A stretch of DNA of 64,000 nucleotides from Roseiarcus sp963717215. Its GTDB lineage: Bacteria > Pseudomonadota > Alphaproteobacteria > Rhizobiales > Beijerinckiaceae. The notes under the pieces are model-generated. The model was not told the origin of the DNA. It made no database searches and saw only the letters and a list, made by a program, of their open reading frames with translations. Below, in pieces: positions 46,191 to 55,032 of the stretch (the stretch's first letter is position 1; each line of letters begins with the position of its first letter). The stretch is from the NCBI GenBank assembly GCA_963717215.1, contig CAVQVS010000006.1, positions 310,001 through 374,000 of the forward strand, given 5' to 3'. Position numbers and translations under genes: made by a program.

Positions 46191-46864
46191 CCATTGACCC
46201 CGCACGACGCCGGCTCATTGGAGCCGCCCTTCGCCTCGCCGGCCTCCTCGGCTTCCAGCGCATCGCCGAGCCGATGGAAGCGATAGACAAAGCCGGTCGC
46301 CTTATCGTCGCTGTCCGTATCGACCAGTTCCAGGTCTTGTTGCGCTTTCACCATTCCGCCCACATTACACTCGCTTCCGCCCGTCGACGGATTGGCGGTG
46401 TCGGCCTCGATTTCCAGCTTGCCTGAGCGCGCCGCCTTGACGGTGACCACGCCTCCGACATTTTTCCATGACCCCACGAGGCCGGTGCCCGGTTTCTCGA
46501 TGCTTGCGAGGAAGGCGGCGCGGTCGCGCATGAACTCATCGATCGGAAAGTTCTGCTTGTCCTTTGGAACGCCCTCGTCGAAGCCGGCGATCCGGTCGCG
46601 GTAGCTGACGAAATCCTGCTGGTCCTGGGCGAGCGCCTTGCGAGCCGGAGAGTCCAGCCGCTTCAGCGCGGCCGTGTAATTGGCGGCGATGGCCGCGTCG
46701 GCGGCGGCGAGGCCAGGATCGGCGCAGATCATCTTTTCCGCTTGGCTTTTCGCCCGTGCGCAATCGAACGAGGGTCTGACGGATTCCGCCGCATGGCCTA
46801 CGCCGACCGCCAGGGCCAAGATCAGCGCAAGCATGACCCCGCCCCGTGTCAAAGGAAGCTCCAT
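46148..46864 (-). CDS. LprI/DUF1311-like secreted protein
   Basis: A 238-residue exported protein. The signal helix is MLALILALAVGVGHAAE; the earlier ATG (MELPL) is used as start. The first mature part holds the DUF1311/LprI pattern FDCARAKSQAEKMICADPGLAAADAAIAANYTAAL (key piece SQAEKMICADPGLAAADA). The C-terminal part with GSWKNVGGVVTVKAARSGKLEIEADT resembles a small beta domain. LprI-type proteins inhibit lysozyme in mycobacteria; that role is not proven here. Its end overlaps the PAP2 gene. Confidence 0.75.
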   Translation of the reverse strand: MELPLTRGGVMLALILALAVGVGHAAESVRPSFDCARAKSQAEKMICADPGLAAADAAIAANYTAALKRLDSPARKALAQDQQDFVSYRDRIAGFDEGVPKDKQNFPIDEFMRDRAAFLASIEKPGTGLVGSWKNVGGVVTVKAARSGKLEIEADTANPSTGGSECNVGGMVKAQQDLELVDTDSDDKATGFVYRFHRLGDALEAEEAGEAKGGSNEPASCGVNGHVSGVFFLSRSKS

Positions 46865-47188
46865 CCACCGTCCGCCTCGGTCAGGCGCCTGAAGCCGATT
46901 TAGGGACGCCGCCCAATGGTTAGGAGCGGTCGTCCAGGTTGTCCACCGGACGAGTTGCGCGCCCGCGCAGGTGAGACCGAGTGCTTGGCCGATGGGAGCT
47001 CGAGGAGCCGCAACGCCGGACTTCCGAGCTTGCACTCTCGCCGGGTCGGACCGTGAGCTGCGCTGATTGACAACCCTCGGGCCGAAGAATTCCGTCTCCC
47101 TGTAAAGGAGCGGAGGCGCCGATGGGAAACATTGAACCGATTCCCAAGCCCGACCCTATGGCGACGGTCTGCGCCAGCTGAGAAACCG

Positions 47189-47710
47189 ATGAACGACGCC
47201 AAAAACGGAACCGCGCTCGTCGTCATGGGCGTGTCGGGCAGCGGCAAGACGACCGTCGGCGAATTGCTCGCGAAGCAGCTCGGCTGGGCTTTCATGGAGG
47301 GCGACCGACTGCATCCTCCGACCAATGTCGAGAAGATGCGGCAGGGAATTCCGCTCACCGACGCCGACCGCTGGCCGTGGCTCGACCGGATCGGCGAAGA
47401 GCTCAAGAGCTGGGCCGCTGAGGGCAAGTCCGGCGTACTGACCTGCTCGGCGCTCAAGCGCGCCTATCGCGACCGCATTCGCTCCGCGCGGCCTGACGTT
47501 TCCTTCGTCTACATCAAAGGCTCGGAAGCCCTGATCGCGGCCCGCGTCGCCGCACGGCGCCATGAATACATGCCGGCCTCGCTGCTGCGCAGCCAGTTCA
47601 ACACGCTGGAGGAGCCGACCCCGGACGAGCCGGGAATCGTGACTGTCGACGCGGGCGGCTCTGCCGGCGAGGAAGTCGCTGAAGTCATCGCCGCGCTCAA
47701 CCTGTCTTAA
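47189..47710 (+). CDS. gntK: Gluconokinase
   Basis: Phosphorylates gluconate to 6-phosphogluconate. It is 173 residues, the family length. The P-loop is GVSGSGKTTVGELLA, followed by the gluconate-site phrase FMEGDRLHPPTNVEKMRQGIPLTDADRWPWLD (key piece GDRLHPPTNVEKM) and TCSALKRAYRDRIR. The frame is open upstream, but the ATG chosen fits known N-termini. No gluconate permease is adjacent. Confidence 0.94.
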   Translation: MNDAKNGTALVVMGVSGSGKTTVGELLAKQLGWAFMEGDRLHPPTNVEKMRQGIPLTDADRWPWLDRIGEELKSWAAEGKSGVLTCSALKRAYRDRIRSARPDVSFVYIKGSEALIAARVAARRHEYMPASLLRSQFNTLEEPTPDEPGIVTVDAGGSAGEEVAEVIAALNLS

Positions 47711-47785
47711 GGATCGCGACGGGTTGCACGCGCTGCGCGCCGCTCTATAAGTCCGGCCGACATCTCGGGGCGATGCCCCACCACT

Positions 47786-47931
47786 GTCATGGGCCGGGCT
47801 TGACCGGGCCATCCACGCGCCTCGGTCCTCACAACCCGGCCTGTCAATCCGGGCTTCCGGCGGCATCGAATTCGCGGCCTGCGACTTGAAGGCGGCGTGG
47901 CGTGGATGGCCGGGTCAAGCCCGGCCATGAC
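47786..47931. repeat. Long inverted-repeat element upstream of argG
   Basis: A left arm at 47786-47818 (GTCATGGGCCGGGCTTGACC and ATCCACGC) and a right arm at 47900-47931 (GCGTGGATGG and GTCAAGCCCGGCCATGAC) are near-perfect inverses of about 32 bases. They flank an 81-base centre with a smaller CCCGG/CCGGG pair. Related palindromes are widespread between genes in Hyphomicrobiales genomes. It may be a mobile REP-like element or act as an mRNA structure. Confidence 0.8.
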
Positions 47932-47957
47932 GATGCCGCGTGAAGAGAGCCCCATCC

Positions 47958-49202
47958 ATGCCGAGCCCCAAGAAGCCGCAAGTCAAGCGCGTCGTCCTCG
48001 CCTATTCGGGCGGCCTCGACACGTCCATCATCCTCAAGTGGCTGCAGACGGAATATGGCGCGGAGGTCATCACCTTTACCGCCGATCTCGGCCAGGGCGA
48101 GGAGCTGGAGCCGGCGCGCAAAAAGGCCGAGCTGCTCGGCATCAAGCCCGAGCACATTTTCATCGAGGACGTGCGCGAGGAATTCGTGCGCGACTACGTC
48201 TTCCCGATGTTCCGAGCCAACGCGCAATACGAGGGCCTGTACCTTCTCGGCACCTCGATCGCGCGGCCGCTGATCGCCAAGCACCTGGTCGAGATCGCCC
48301 GCAAAATGAGCGCTGACGCGATCGCCCATGGCGCGACCGGCAAGGGCAACGATCAGGTGCGCTTCGAACTGTCGGCTTACGCGCTCGAGCCCGACATCAG
48401 GATCATCGCGCCCTGGCGCGAGTGGGAATTCGCTTCCCGCAATGCGCTCATTGCCTTCGCCGAGCAGCATCAGATCCCGATCGCCAAGGACAAGCGCGGC
48501 GAAGCGCCGTTTTCGACCGACGCGAACCTCCTGCACGTCTCCTCCGAGGGCAAGGTTCTGGAGGACCCGGCGGAAGAAACGCCGGCTTACGTCTACTCAC
48601 GCACCGTTCATCCCGAGGACGCGCCCGACAAGCCGACCGTGGTCGAGATCGGTTTCGAGAAGGGCGATCCAGTCGCGATCGACGGCCAGGCGATGAGCCC
48701 CGCGACGCTGCTCACCGCCTTGAACAAGCTCGGCCACGACAACGGCATCGGCCGGCTCGACCTGGTTGAAAACCGCTTCGTCGGCATGAAGTCGCGCGGC
48801 ATGTACGAAACGCCCGGCGGCACGATCCTGCTGGCGGCGCACCGCGCCATCGAATCGATCACCCTCGACCGCGGCGCCGCGCATCTCAAAGACGAACTGA
48901 TGCCGAAATATGCGGAGCTCATCTACAACGGTTTCTGGTTCTCGCCCGAGCGCGAGATGCTGCAGGTGCTCATCGACAAGAGCCAGGAGATGGTCGCAGG
49001 GCGCGTGCGGCTCAAGCTCTACAAGGGCGGCGCGCATGTGATCGGCCGCGACAGTCCGAACTCGCTCTACGACCAGGACCTCGTGACCTTCGAGGAAGGC
49101 GCCGTGGCTTACGATCACCAGGACGCCGCCGGCTTCATCAAGCTGAACGCGCTGCGGCTGCGGACCTTGGCGAAGCGGAGGAAGAGAGCCGCGAAGCCAT
49201 GA
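47958..49202 (+). CDS. argG: Argininosuccinate synthase
   Basis: Joins citrulline and aspartate with ATP to give argininosuccinate in arginine synthesis. It is 414 residues. The ATP loop AYSGGLDTSIILKWL and the blocks GTSIARPLIAKHLVEIA, ATGKGNDQVRFELS and VENRFVGMKSRGMYETPGG (key pieces) are textbook. A GTG six codons upstream is possible. The inverted-repeat element lies just before the start. It is part of the same pathway as carB but not linked here. Confidence 0.97.
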   Translation: MPSPKKPQVKRVVLAYSGGLDTSIILKWLQTEYGAEVITFTADLGQGEELEPARKKAELLGIKPEHIFIEDVREEFVRDYVFPMFRANAQYEGLYLLGTSIARPLIAKHLVEIARKMSADAIAHGATGKGNDQVRFELSAYALEPDIRIIAPWREWEFASRNALIAFAEQHQIPIAKDKRGEAPFSTDANLLHVSSEGKVLEDPAEETPAYVYSRTVHPEDAPDKPTVVEIGFEKGDPVAIDGQAMSPATLLTALNKLGHDNGIGRLDLVENRFVGMKSRGMYETPGGTILLAAHRAIESITLDRGAAHLKDELMPKYAELIYNGFWFSPEREMLQVLIDKSQEMVAGRVRLKLYKGGAHVIGRDSPNSLYDQDLVTFEEGAVAYDHQDAAGFIKLNALRLRTLAKRRKRAAKP

Positions 49203-49299
49203 CGCCGCAGGGCCGAGCGCGCCTTCGTTTCGCGTGGCTCGCGCTCCTTGCACTGTCCGGCGCGCCCTCCCGCGCCGATGACCACTACGCTCGAAAATC

Positions 49300-50193
49300 T
49301 CACTCCAGCTTGATACCCTTGGCCTTGGCGGCGGCGGTGACGAACTTCATGGTCTGCGCGAAGGCGTCCTTGAGCGGCTCAGCGGTTTTGGCGTCGGAAA
49401 TCTCGGCGAAGCGGGCCGCGATCGTCTCGGGCGTGCGCTCGCTCTCGTCGAGGTAGATTCCGGGCGTCTCGCCGATATGGGTGACGGCGAAGACGCCGGC
49501 CCCCGCGCCCAGAATGACGCGCGAGGGCGCGTTCTCGCTCACAAGAAACAAGACGCCGGGCGTCACCAATTCGGGCGTCATGAGCGCCGCGGCGACGGGA
49601 GACAGCAAACCCTCCGTCATGCCGGTGCGCGCCGTCGGCGCCAGAATGTTGACGCGAATGTCGTTCTTCGCGCCCTCGAGATGCAGGACGTTCATGAGCC
49701 CGATCATGCCCGCCTTCGCAGCGCCGTAGTTCGCCTGGCCGAAATTGCCGTAGATGCCGGACGCCGAGGACGTGAGCACGACGCGCCCATAGTTGCGTTC
49801 CCGCATGCCCGCCCAAACGGCCTTCGTGCAATGGGCCGAGCCGATCAGGTGCACGTCGATGACGAACTCGAAATCCGCCATCTCCATCTTGGCGAAGGTC
49901 TTGTCGCGCAGCACGCCGGCGTTGTTGACGAGGATGTCGACATGCCCCCACAGCTTTTCGGCGCGGGCGACCATCTCGGAGACCGCCGCAAAATTGGCGA
50001 CGTCCGCGTTGTCCCCGATCGCTGTCCCGCCAGCGGCGCGAATCTCTTCCACAACCGTCATGGCATTGTCGAAGCCGACATCATTGACGACGACGTTCGC
50101 GCCGCGCGCCGCAAGCCCCAGAGCATGCGCACGTCCGAGACCGGAGCCAGCGCCTGTGACGACGGCCACTCTGCCTTCAAAGTCGATTGCCAT
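49300..50193 (-). CDS. SDR oxidoreductase, hydroxyacyl-CoA dehydrogenase (MFE-2-like)
   Basis: A 297-residue dehydrogenase. The NAD site GAGSGLGRAHALGLAARGA, NNAGVLRDKTFAKM and the active site SSASGIYGNFGQANYGAAKAGM (Ser, Tyr-x3-Lys) are clear. The order and the C-terminal extension with ESERTPETIAARFAEI resemble the 3-hydroxyacyl-CoA dehydrogenase part of peroxisomal multifunctional enzyme type 2. It may act in fatty acid or polyhydroxyalkanoate metabolism. It converges on argG. Confidence 0.88.
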   Translation of the reverse strand: MAIDFEGRVAVVTGAGSGLGRAHALGLAARGANVVVNDVGFDNAMTVVEEIRAAGGTAIGDNADVANFAAVSEMVARAEKLWGHVDILVNNAGVLRDKTFAKMEMADFEFVIDVHLIGSAHCTKAVWAGMRERNYGRVVLTSSASGIYGNFGQANYGAAKAGMIGLMNVLHLEGAKNDIRVNILAPTARTGMTEGLLSPVAAALMTPELVTPGVLFLVSENAPSRVILGAGAGVFAVTHIGETPGIYLDESERTPETIAARFAEISDAKTAEPLKDAFAQTMKFVTAAAKAKGIKLE

Positions 50194-50312
50194 AGGATTT
50201 CCCTGTGCAGGCGCGCTTACCCGTCGGCGCTGCGTCTGGGAGAGATTAGTCCGTGCGGCGCTACGCTTACAATATCGCCGCCGTTCGCGATCTGCTGGAG
50301 CTCAAGCCGCGT

Positions 50313-50744
50313 TCAGATTGCGCTCGCCTCGGCCTTCGCGAGGACGCAGCCCGAAATCAACCAATCGCCGTTCGGCGCCCGCCGAAAGCTGTAGAGCGCG
50401 GTCCAAACGACGTTGTCGTTGTCGACGAGAGTGGCCTCGAGACTCGCCTCGTCGCCCGATTCCTTAAAGGCGCCAAAGTCGGCGCTGCGATGGCGGTAGA
50501 CCGGGGCATAGTGGTCGCGAACCATCGCCATGAAATGATCGGCGTCGCTGAACATGTCCTTGATCGTGGGGGCGGCAAGCGCGTACGCCGCTTGCCCATC
50601 ATCCCGCTGAAAGGCGTCGAATTGCCGCTCGACAATGGCGCGTGAGCTGACGGCGGTCAGGTCCTCCGCCGAGGCAGCCCCGGTCAGGATGGCGAGAGCG
50701 ATTGCGATCGCCCCCGCTCTGATCATTTTCGTGATTGGCCCCAT
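50313..50744 (-). CDS. DUF4864 secreted protein
   Basis: A 143-residue exported protein with signal MIRAGAIAIALAILTGAASA. The body matches DUF4864 (RAIVERQFDAFQRDDGQAAYALAAPTIKDMFSDADHFMAMV pieces, TALYSFRRAPNGDWLISGCVLA), an NTF2-like small fold of unknown role. An upstream ATG at 50840 is out of style. Probably periplasmic. Confidence 0.85.
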   Translation of the reverse strand: MGPITKMIRAGAIAIALAILTGAASAEDLTAVSSRAIVERQFDAFQRDDGQAAYALAAPTIKDMFSDADHFMAMVRDHYAPVYRHRSADFGAFKESGDEASLEATLVDNDNVVWTALYSFRRAPNGDWLISGCVLAKAEASAI

Positions 50745-50976
50745 GATCGCCTCGGCTTCGAGCTTTCCCCGACCCTTATACGCGTGTCGCCGCACAATGG
50801 TTTCACGTAGGGCAACGAGATCTGGTCGCTTGGATAGCAACGTTCAGCCGAATGACGGCAGTCCCAAATCTGTTCGCCCGCTTTGTTACACAGGCGTCAC
50901 ATTCGCGCGTCAAAGACCGGTCCGGCGGGGAAAAGCGTGACTCCGTCGACGATTCGCTCATGCGAAGCGGCGCCCG

Positions 50977-52461
50977 ATGCTTGCAAAAACCGGAAGCGAC
51001 CTGGAAGATATCCGCGCCCTTCTCGCCGAGGTCAACGCGCTGCGCGAGGACGTTGAGCTCAAAGGCTCCGAGCTGAGAAGCCGTTGGGGCGCCGAGGCAG
51101 ACAAGGCGAAGGCTCCGCCGCGCGTTCTCAATCTCTCCCACTACATCGCGCTGCGCGCGCACGACGTCACCGATCTGCAATACCGGCTCGCCTCTCGCGG
51201 ACTCTCTTCGCTTGGCCGTAGCGAAAGCCACGTCGCGCAGGCGCTCGATGCGCTCATCGCGACCCTCAAGCGCCTCAGCGGCGAACCGAACGCGCCCTAT
51301 CCATCGCCGATGTTGGCGAGGGAGGGCGCGGCGGAGCTGGAAGCGGAGACCGATCGGCTGTTCGGCAAGCGTCAAAAAAGCGGGCCTCGCGCGCGGATCA
51401 TGGCGACTTTGCCTCCCGAGGCGGCGACGGAACCCACGTTGGTGGACAATCTGGCAGCTGCCGGCATGGATTGCGCGCGCATCAATTGCGCCCACGACGA
51501 CCCCGAAGTGTGGGGGCGAATGATCGAGAATGTGCAAGCTGCGGCCGCGCAACTCGAGCGTCCCTGCAGGGTTCTGATGGACATCGCCGGGCCGAAATGC
51601 CGCATCCTCCGGGTCAAGGCGCCGCCAAAAACGCGCCTCCTGCGCGGCGACCGTATCGTCCTCATGGACGAACTGCGCGAGAAGACCAAGGAACCGATCG
51701 CCTTCTCGCTCAATTTTCCCGAACTCGTCGACCAGCTCCATGTGGGCTCTGAGATCTTCATCGACGACGGCAAGGCGGCGGCTCGGGTCGTCTCCAAATC
51801 CGCGGGCCGGGCCGAGCTCGAGGTCTATGCCGCGCGCGAGAAGGGAGTGCGGCTAAAGCCCGGCAAGGGCGTCAATTTTCCCTCGACCGAACTCGATCTG
51901 CCGCCGCTGACCTCCAAAGACTTCCGCGACCTCGATTTCATTGCCGAGCATGCCGACCTGATCGGCTATTCGTTCGTGCAGCGGGTCGACGACATCGAGC
52001 TCCTGCAGGATCATCTGGTGGCGCGCGCGCCGAAGCGCGAGCCGCCGGGGCTCGTGTTGAAGATCGAGACGCCGCTCGCTTTGCGCAATCTCCCGTCGCT
52101 CGTCCTGCAGTCGGCTGCACACAACCCGACCGGGGTGATGATTGCGCGCGGCGACCTCGCGGTCGAGCTTGGCTTCGCCAGGCTCACCGAGATGCAGGAG
52201 GAAATCCTGTGGCTCTGCGAGGCTGCGCATGTGCCGGTGGTGTGGGCGACGCAGGTGCTCGACAATTTCGTGCGCGACGGCGTGGCGAGCCGCGCCGAGA
52301 TGACCGACGCGGCGATGGCCCAAGGCGCCGAATGCGTGATGCTCAACAAGGGGCCATATCTCGCCGAGGGGGTCGGTTTCCTGCGCGATGTGCTGACCCG
52401 CATGGATCGCCACCACGCCAAGAAATTCGCCCGCTTCCCTCCGCTCAAGCAATGGGCGTGA
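50977..52461 (+). CDS. Pyruvate kinase-like protein with N-terminal extension, no C-domain
   Basis: A 494-residue protein. Residues 1-135 are a helical extension (ALLAEVNALREDVELKG, LSHYIALRAHDVTDLQYRL) absent from canonical enzymes. Residues 136-494 give the barrel and B domain of pyruvate kinase: RARIMATLPPEAA, AGMDCARINCAHDD, VLMDIAGPKCRI, LVLKIETPLAL (catalytic Lys), GVMIARGDLAVELG and VASRAEMTDAAM. The usual C-terminal effector domain (about 120 residues) is missing. It should therefore not respond to fructose-1,6-bisphosphate-type effectors, and its substrate may differ. Confidence 0.82.
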   Translation: MLAKTGSDLEDIRALLAEVNALREDVELKGSELRSRWGAEADKAKAPPRVLNLSHYIALRAHDVTDLQYRLASRGLSSLGRSESHVAQALDALIATLKRLSGEPNAPYPSPMLAREGAAELEAETDRLFGKRQKSGPRARIMATLPPEAATEPTLVDNLAAAGMDCARINCAHDDPEVWGRMIENVQAAAAQLERPCRVLMDIAGPKCRILRVKAPPKTRLLRGDRIVLMDELREKTKEPIAFSLNFPELVDQLHVGSEIFIDDGKAAARVVSKSAGRAELEVYAAREKGVRLKPGKGVNFPSTELDLPPLTSKDFRDLDFIAEHADLIGYSFVQRVDDIELLQDHLVARAPKREPPGLVLKIETPLALRNLPSLVLQSAAHNPTGVMIARGDLAVELGFARLTEMQEEILWLCEAAHVPVVWATQVLDNFVRDGVASRAEMTDAAMAQGAECVMLNKGPYLAEGVGFLRDVLTRMDRHHAKKFARFPPLKQWA

Positions 52462-52474
52462 GGCACGTCGGTCA

Positions 52475-52502
52475 GGCCGCGCGCTAAACGGAACGCGCGG
52501 CC
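52475..52502. terminator. Bidirectional hairpin between convergent genes
   Basis: GGCCGCGCG and CGCGCGGCC form a perfect 9-bp stem with a 10-base loop in the 52-base gap between the pyruvate-kinase-like and transporter genes. It could end both transcripts. Confidence 0.55.
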
Positions 52503-52513
52503 ACGACTTTGGG

Positions 52514-53719
52514 TCAGCCCATCAAGAGGTCTCCGAACAGCTGCCAGCTTTGGCCGTCGAACTTTGCCAGCTGCATCTGCCGGATCGGGCTGAAATTGGT
52601 CGGCGACGTGTTAATCCTCATGCCCGGCAAGACCATCGGCGGCTCAAAATCCTTAACGTTAGCCGCCTGTTTCATCACATTGTCGCGGGAGAGGTCATTG
52701 CCGCATTGCTTGAGCACCTGGGCCATCGTTGACGCGGCGCTAAAAGCATAAGTGGCGTTGGCGTCAACGAATTCCTTTTCGCTCATATATTTTTCGCAGA
52801 AGGCATGCCACGCCTTGAGATCCGGCGCGTCCTTCCAGCGCGCGTCCGTCGGATCCTTGCCGTAGTAGGCGGTGATGAGCCCCTTCGACTTCTCGAGGCC
52901 CGCCGGCTTCAAGACCGTCGCGATCGAAGGCGAGACATTGCTGAGATAGCGGGTCGCGTCCCAGCCAAGGTCGGAGGACTTGCGGATCGCCTGCGCGGCG
53001 AATTTCGGCGTCGCGCCGATGATGAAGATGTCCGCGCCCGAGCCCTGCAAGGTCACGACCTGCGAATCGACCGTCGGCTCCGAAGTCTCGTAGGACGCCT
53101 CCTTCACGATCATACCGGCATGATCGCCGAGTTCCGCCTTCAGACCGATAAGATAATCTTTGCCGAAGCCATCGTTCTGATAGAGGACCGCAATCTTGCC
53201 GGCGGGCCTGGTCTTGAGAATGTCCTTGGCGTAGATGTGCGCCTCAGTCTGATAATTGGGGTTGTAGCCGATGGTCCACGGGAAGTGCTGCGGATCGGAG
53301 AACACGGCCGCGCCGGTCGAGACAAAAAGCTGCGGCACTTTGTTGTCGTTGAGGTACTGCCGGATCGCAAGATTGGGCGCGGTGCCGAGCGTCTGGAATA
53401 GAAACGCCACCTTCTCGTCTTCGACCAGGCGGCGTATCTGCTCGACCGTCTTGGGCGGACTGTAGGCGTCATCGAGACTGATTAAATTAATCTTGCGGCC
53501 ATTGATGCCGCCCTGATCGTTGATCATCTTGAAATAGGCGGACTCGGTGCGGCCGATCACGCCGTAAGCCGACGCCGGGCCGCTATAGGGCATCGTTTGC
53601 CCGATCTTGATCTCGGTGTCCGTGACGCCGGGCGCATTGTCAGCCCGGGCCGAGCCCGCGCTGGCGGCGAAAGCCGCGGCCGCCGCGCTCGACTGCAGAA
53701 ATGTCCGTCGTGTGATCAT
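52514..53719 (-). CDS. ABC transporter substrate-binding protein (LivK-like), copy 1
   Basis: A 401-residue periplasmic binding protein. The N-terminus MITRRTFLQSSAAAAAFAAS is a Tat-type twin-arginine signal. The fold is that of the leucine/isoleucine/valine family (GVTDTEIKIGQTMPYSGPAS, GGINGRKINLISLDDAYSPPKT, PTVDSQVVTLQGSGADIF). It is the last gene of the operon, 104 bases after its paralogue. The ligand may be an amino acid, an amide or another small acid. Confidence 0.9.
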   Translation of the reverse strand: MITRRTFLQSSAAAAAFAASAGSARADNAPGVTDTEIKIGQTMPYSGPASAYGVIGRTESAYFKMINDQGGINGRKINLISLDDAYSPPKTVEQIRRLVEDEKVAFLFQTLGTAPNLAIRQYLNDNKVPQLFVSTGAAVFSDPQHFPWTIGYNPNYQTEAHIYAKDILKTRPAGKIAVLYQNDGFGKDYLIGLKAELGDHAGMIVKEASYETSEPTVDSQVVTLQGSGADIFIIGATPKFAAQAIRKSSDLGWDATRYLSNVSPSIATVLKPAGLEKSKGLITAYYGKDPTDARWKDAPDLKAWHAFCEKYMSEKEFVDANATYAFSAASTMAQVLKQCGNDLSRDNVMKQAANVKDFEPPMVLPGMRINTSPTNFSPIRQMQLAKFDGQSWQLFGDLLMG

Positions 53720-53823
53720 GACCTGTCCTCCCTTGTCTTTCTTTTTGCGGGCGCCCTAGCTCGACCAGCCCGCCACTTGACGTTCGTCAAAGCGCGACGC
53801 GCACCCGGCGCGTGGCGGCTATG

Positions 53824-55032
53824 CTACGCCTGATACAGTTCCCCGAACTGCTCCCAGCTCTCTCCGTTGAACGAGGCGAGAGCCTCCTGGCGAATCGGAC
53901 TGAAATTGTCGGGCGAAGTGTTGATCTTGATCCCCGGAAGCCCCATCGGCAGCACCAAATCCTTGATGCTGGCGGCCTGTCGCATCACATTCTCGCGCGA
54001 GAGATCGTTACCACACTGCTTCAGCACCTGAACCATCGTAGCCGAGGTTCCAAATCCATAGACCGCGTTCGAGTCGGTCAGCTCCTTCGGAGTCATGTAT
54101 TTGCCGACGAACTCTGAAAACTCTTTGTAGCCGGGGTCGTCTTTCCAACGCGCGTCGGTTGGATCCTTGCCATAGATCGCGGTGATCACGCCCTTCGATT
54201 TCTCGAGGCCGGCAGGCTTCATCACCGACGCGACCGACTGCGATACATCGGTCATGTAGCGGATTGGCGTCCAGCCGATGTCGTACGTCTTGCGGATCGC
54301 CTGCGCCGCGAACTTCGGCGTCGCCGCGTAGAGCACGAGATCGACGCCCGCGCCCTGCAAGGTCAGGATTTGTGAATCGACGGTTGGCTCCGACGTCTCG
54401 TAGGAAACTTCCTTGATCACCATGCCTGCGTGATCCGGGCCGAGGCCGTTCTTAAGTCCGGTCAGGTAGTCTTTTCCGAAGCTGTCGTTCTGGTAAAGCA
54501 CGCCGATCTTCGCATCGGGCTTCGTCGCGACGATATGCTTGCCGAAGATTGCGGCCTCTGTCTGGTAGTTCGGTTGCCAGCCCATGGTCCATGGGAAATT
54601 CTGGGGATCGGCGAACATGCTGGCGCCCGTAGCGACGAAGAGCTGGGGAATCTTGTTGTCGTTCATGTACTGCCGCACAGACGCGCAACATGCCGTGCCA
54701 AGGCTATTAAACAAAAAGGCGACCTGCTCCTGCTCCACGAGACGGCGCGTCTGCTCGACGGTCTTCGGCGGGCTATAGCCGTCGTCGAGACTGATCAGAT
54801 TGATCTTGCGCCCGTTTATTCCACCCTGCTCGTTGACCATTTTGAAATAGGCGAGGTCCGCCTTCCCGATGACGCCGTAAGCGGAGGCCGGGCCGCTATA
54901 GGGCATCGTTTGCCCGATCTTGATCTCGGTGTCGGTGACGCCGGGCGCATTATCCGCGCGGGCAGAATTGGCGCTGGCGGCGAACGCCGCAGCAGCCGCG
55001 CTTGATTGCAGAAATGTCCTTCTATTGATCAT
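53824..55032 (-). CDS. ABC transporter substrate-binding protein (LivK-like), copy 2
   Basis: A 402-residue paralogue of the next gene downstream, with the same Tat-type start MINRRTFLQSSAAAAAFAAS and long identical stretches (GVTDTEIKIGQTMPYSGPAS, GGINGRKINLISLDDGYSPP, TPKFAAQAIRK). Differences gather in the ligand cleft (NSLGTACCASVRQY versus QTLGTAPNLAIRQY), which suggests a different ligand. It overlaps livM by four bases. Confidence 0.9.
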   Translation of the reverse strand: MINRRTFLQSSAAAAAFAASANSARADNAPGVTDTEIKIGQTMPYSGPASAYGVIGKADLAYFKMVNEQGGINGRKINLISLDDGYSPPKTVEQTRRLVEQEQVAFLFNSLGTACCASVRQYMNDNKIPQLFVATGASMFADPQNFPWTMGWQPNYQTEAAIFGKHIVATKPDAKIGVLYQNDSFGKDYLTGLKNGLGPDHAGMVIKEVSYETSEPTVDSQILTLQGAGVDLVLYAATPKFAAQAIRKTYDIGWTPIRYMTDVSQSVASVMKPAGLEKSKGVITAIYGKDPTDARWKDDPGYKEFSEFVGKYMTPKELTDSNAVYGFGTSATMVQVLKQCGNDLSRENVMRQAASIKDLVLPMGLPGIKINTSPDNFSPIRQEALASFNGESWEQFGELYQA

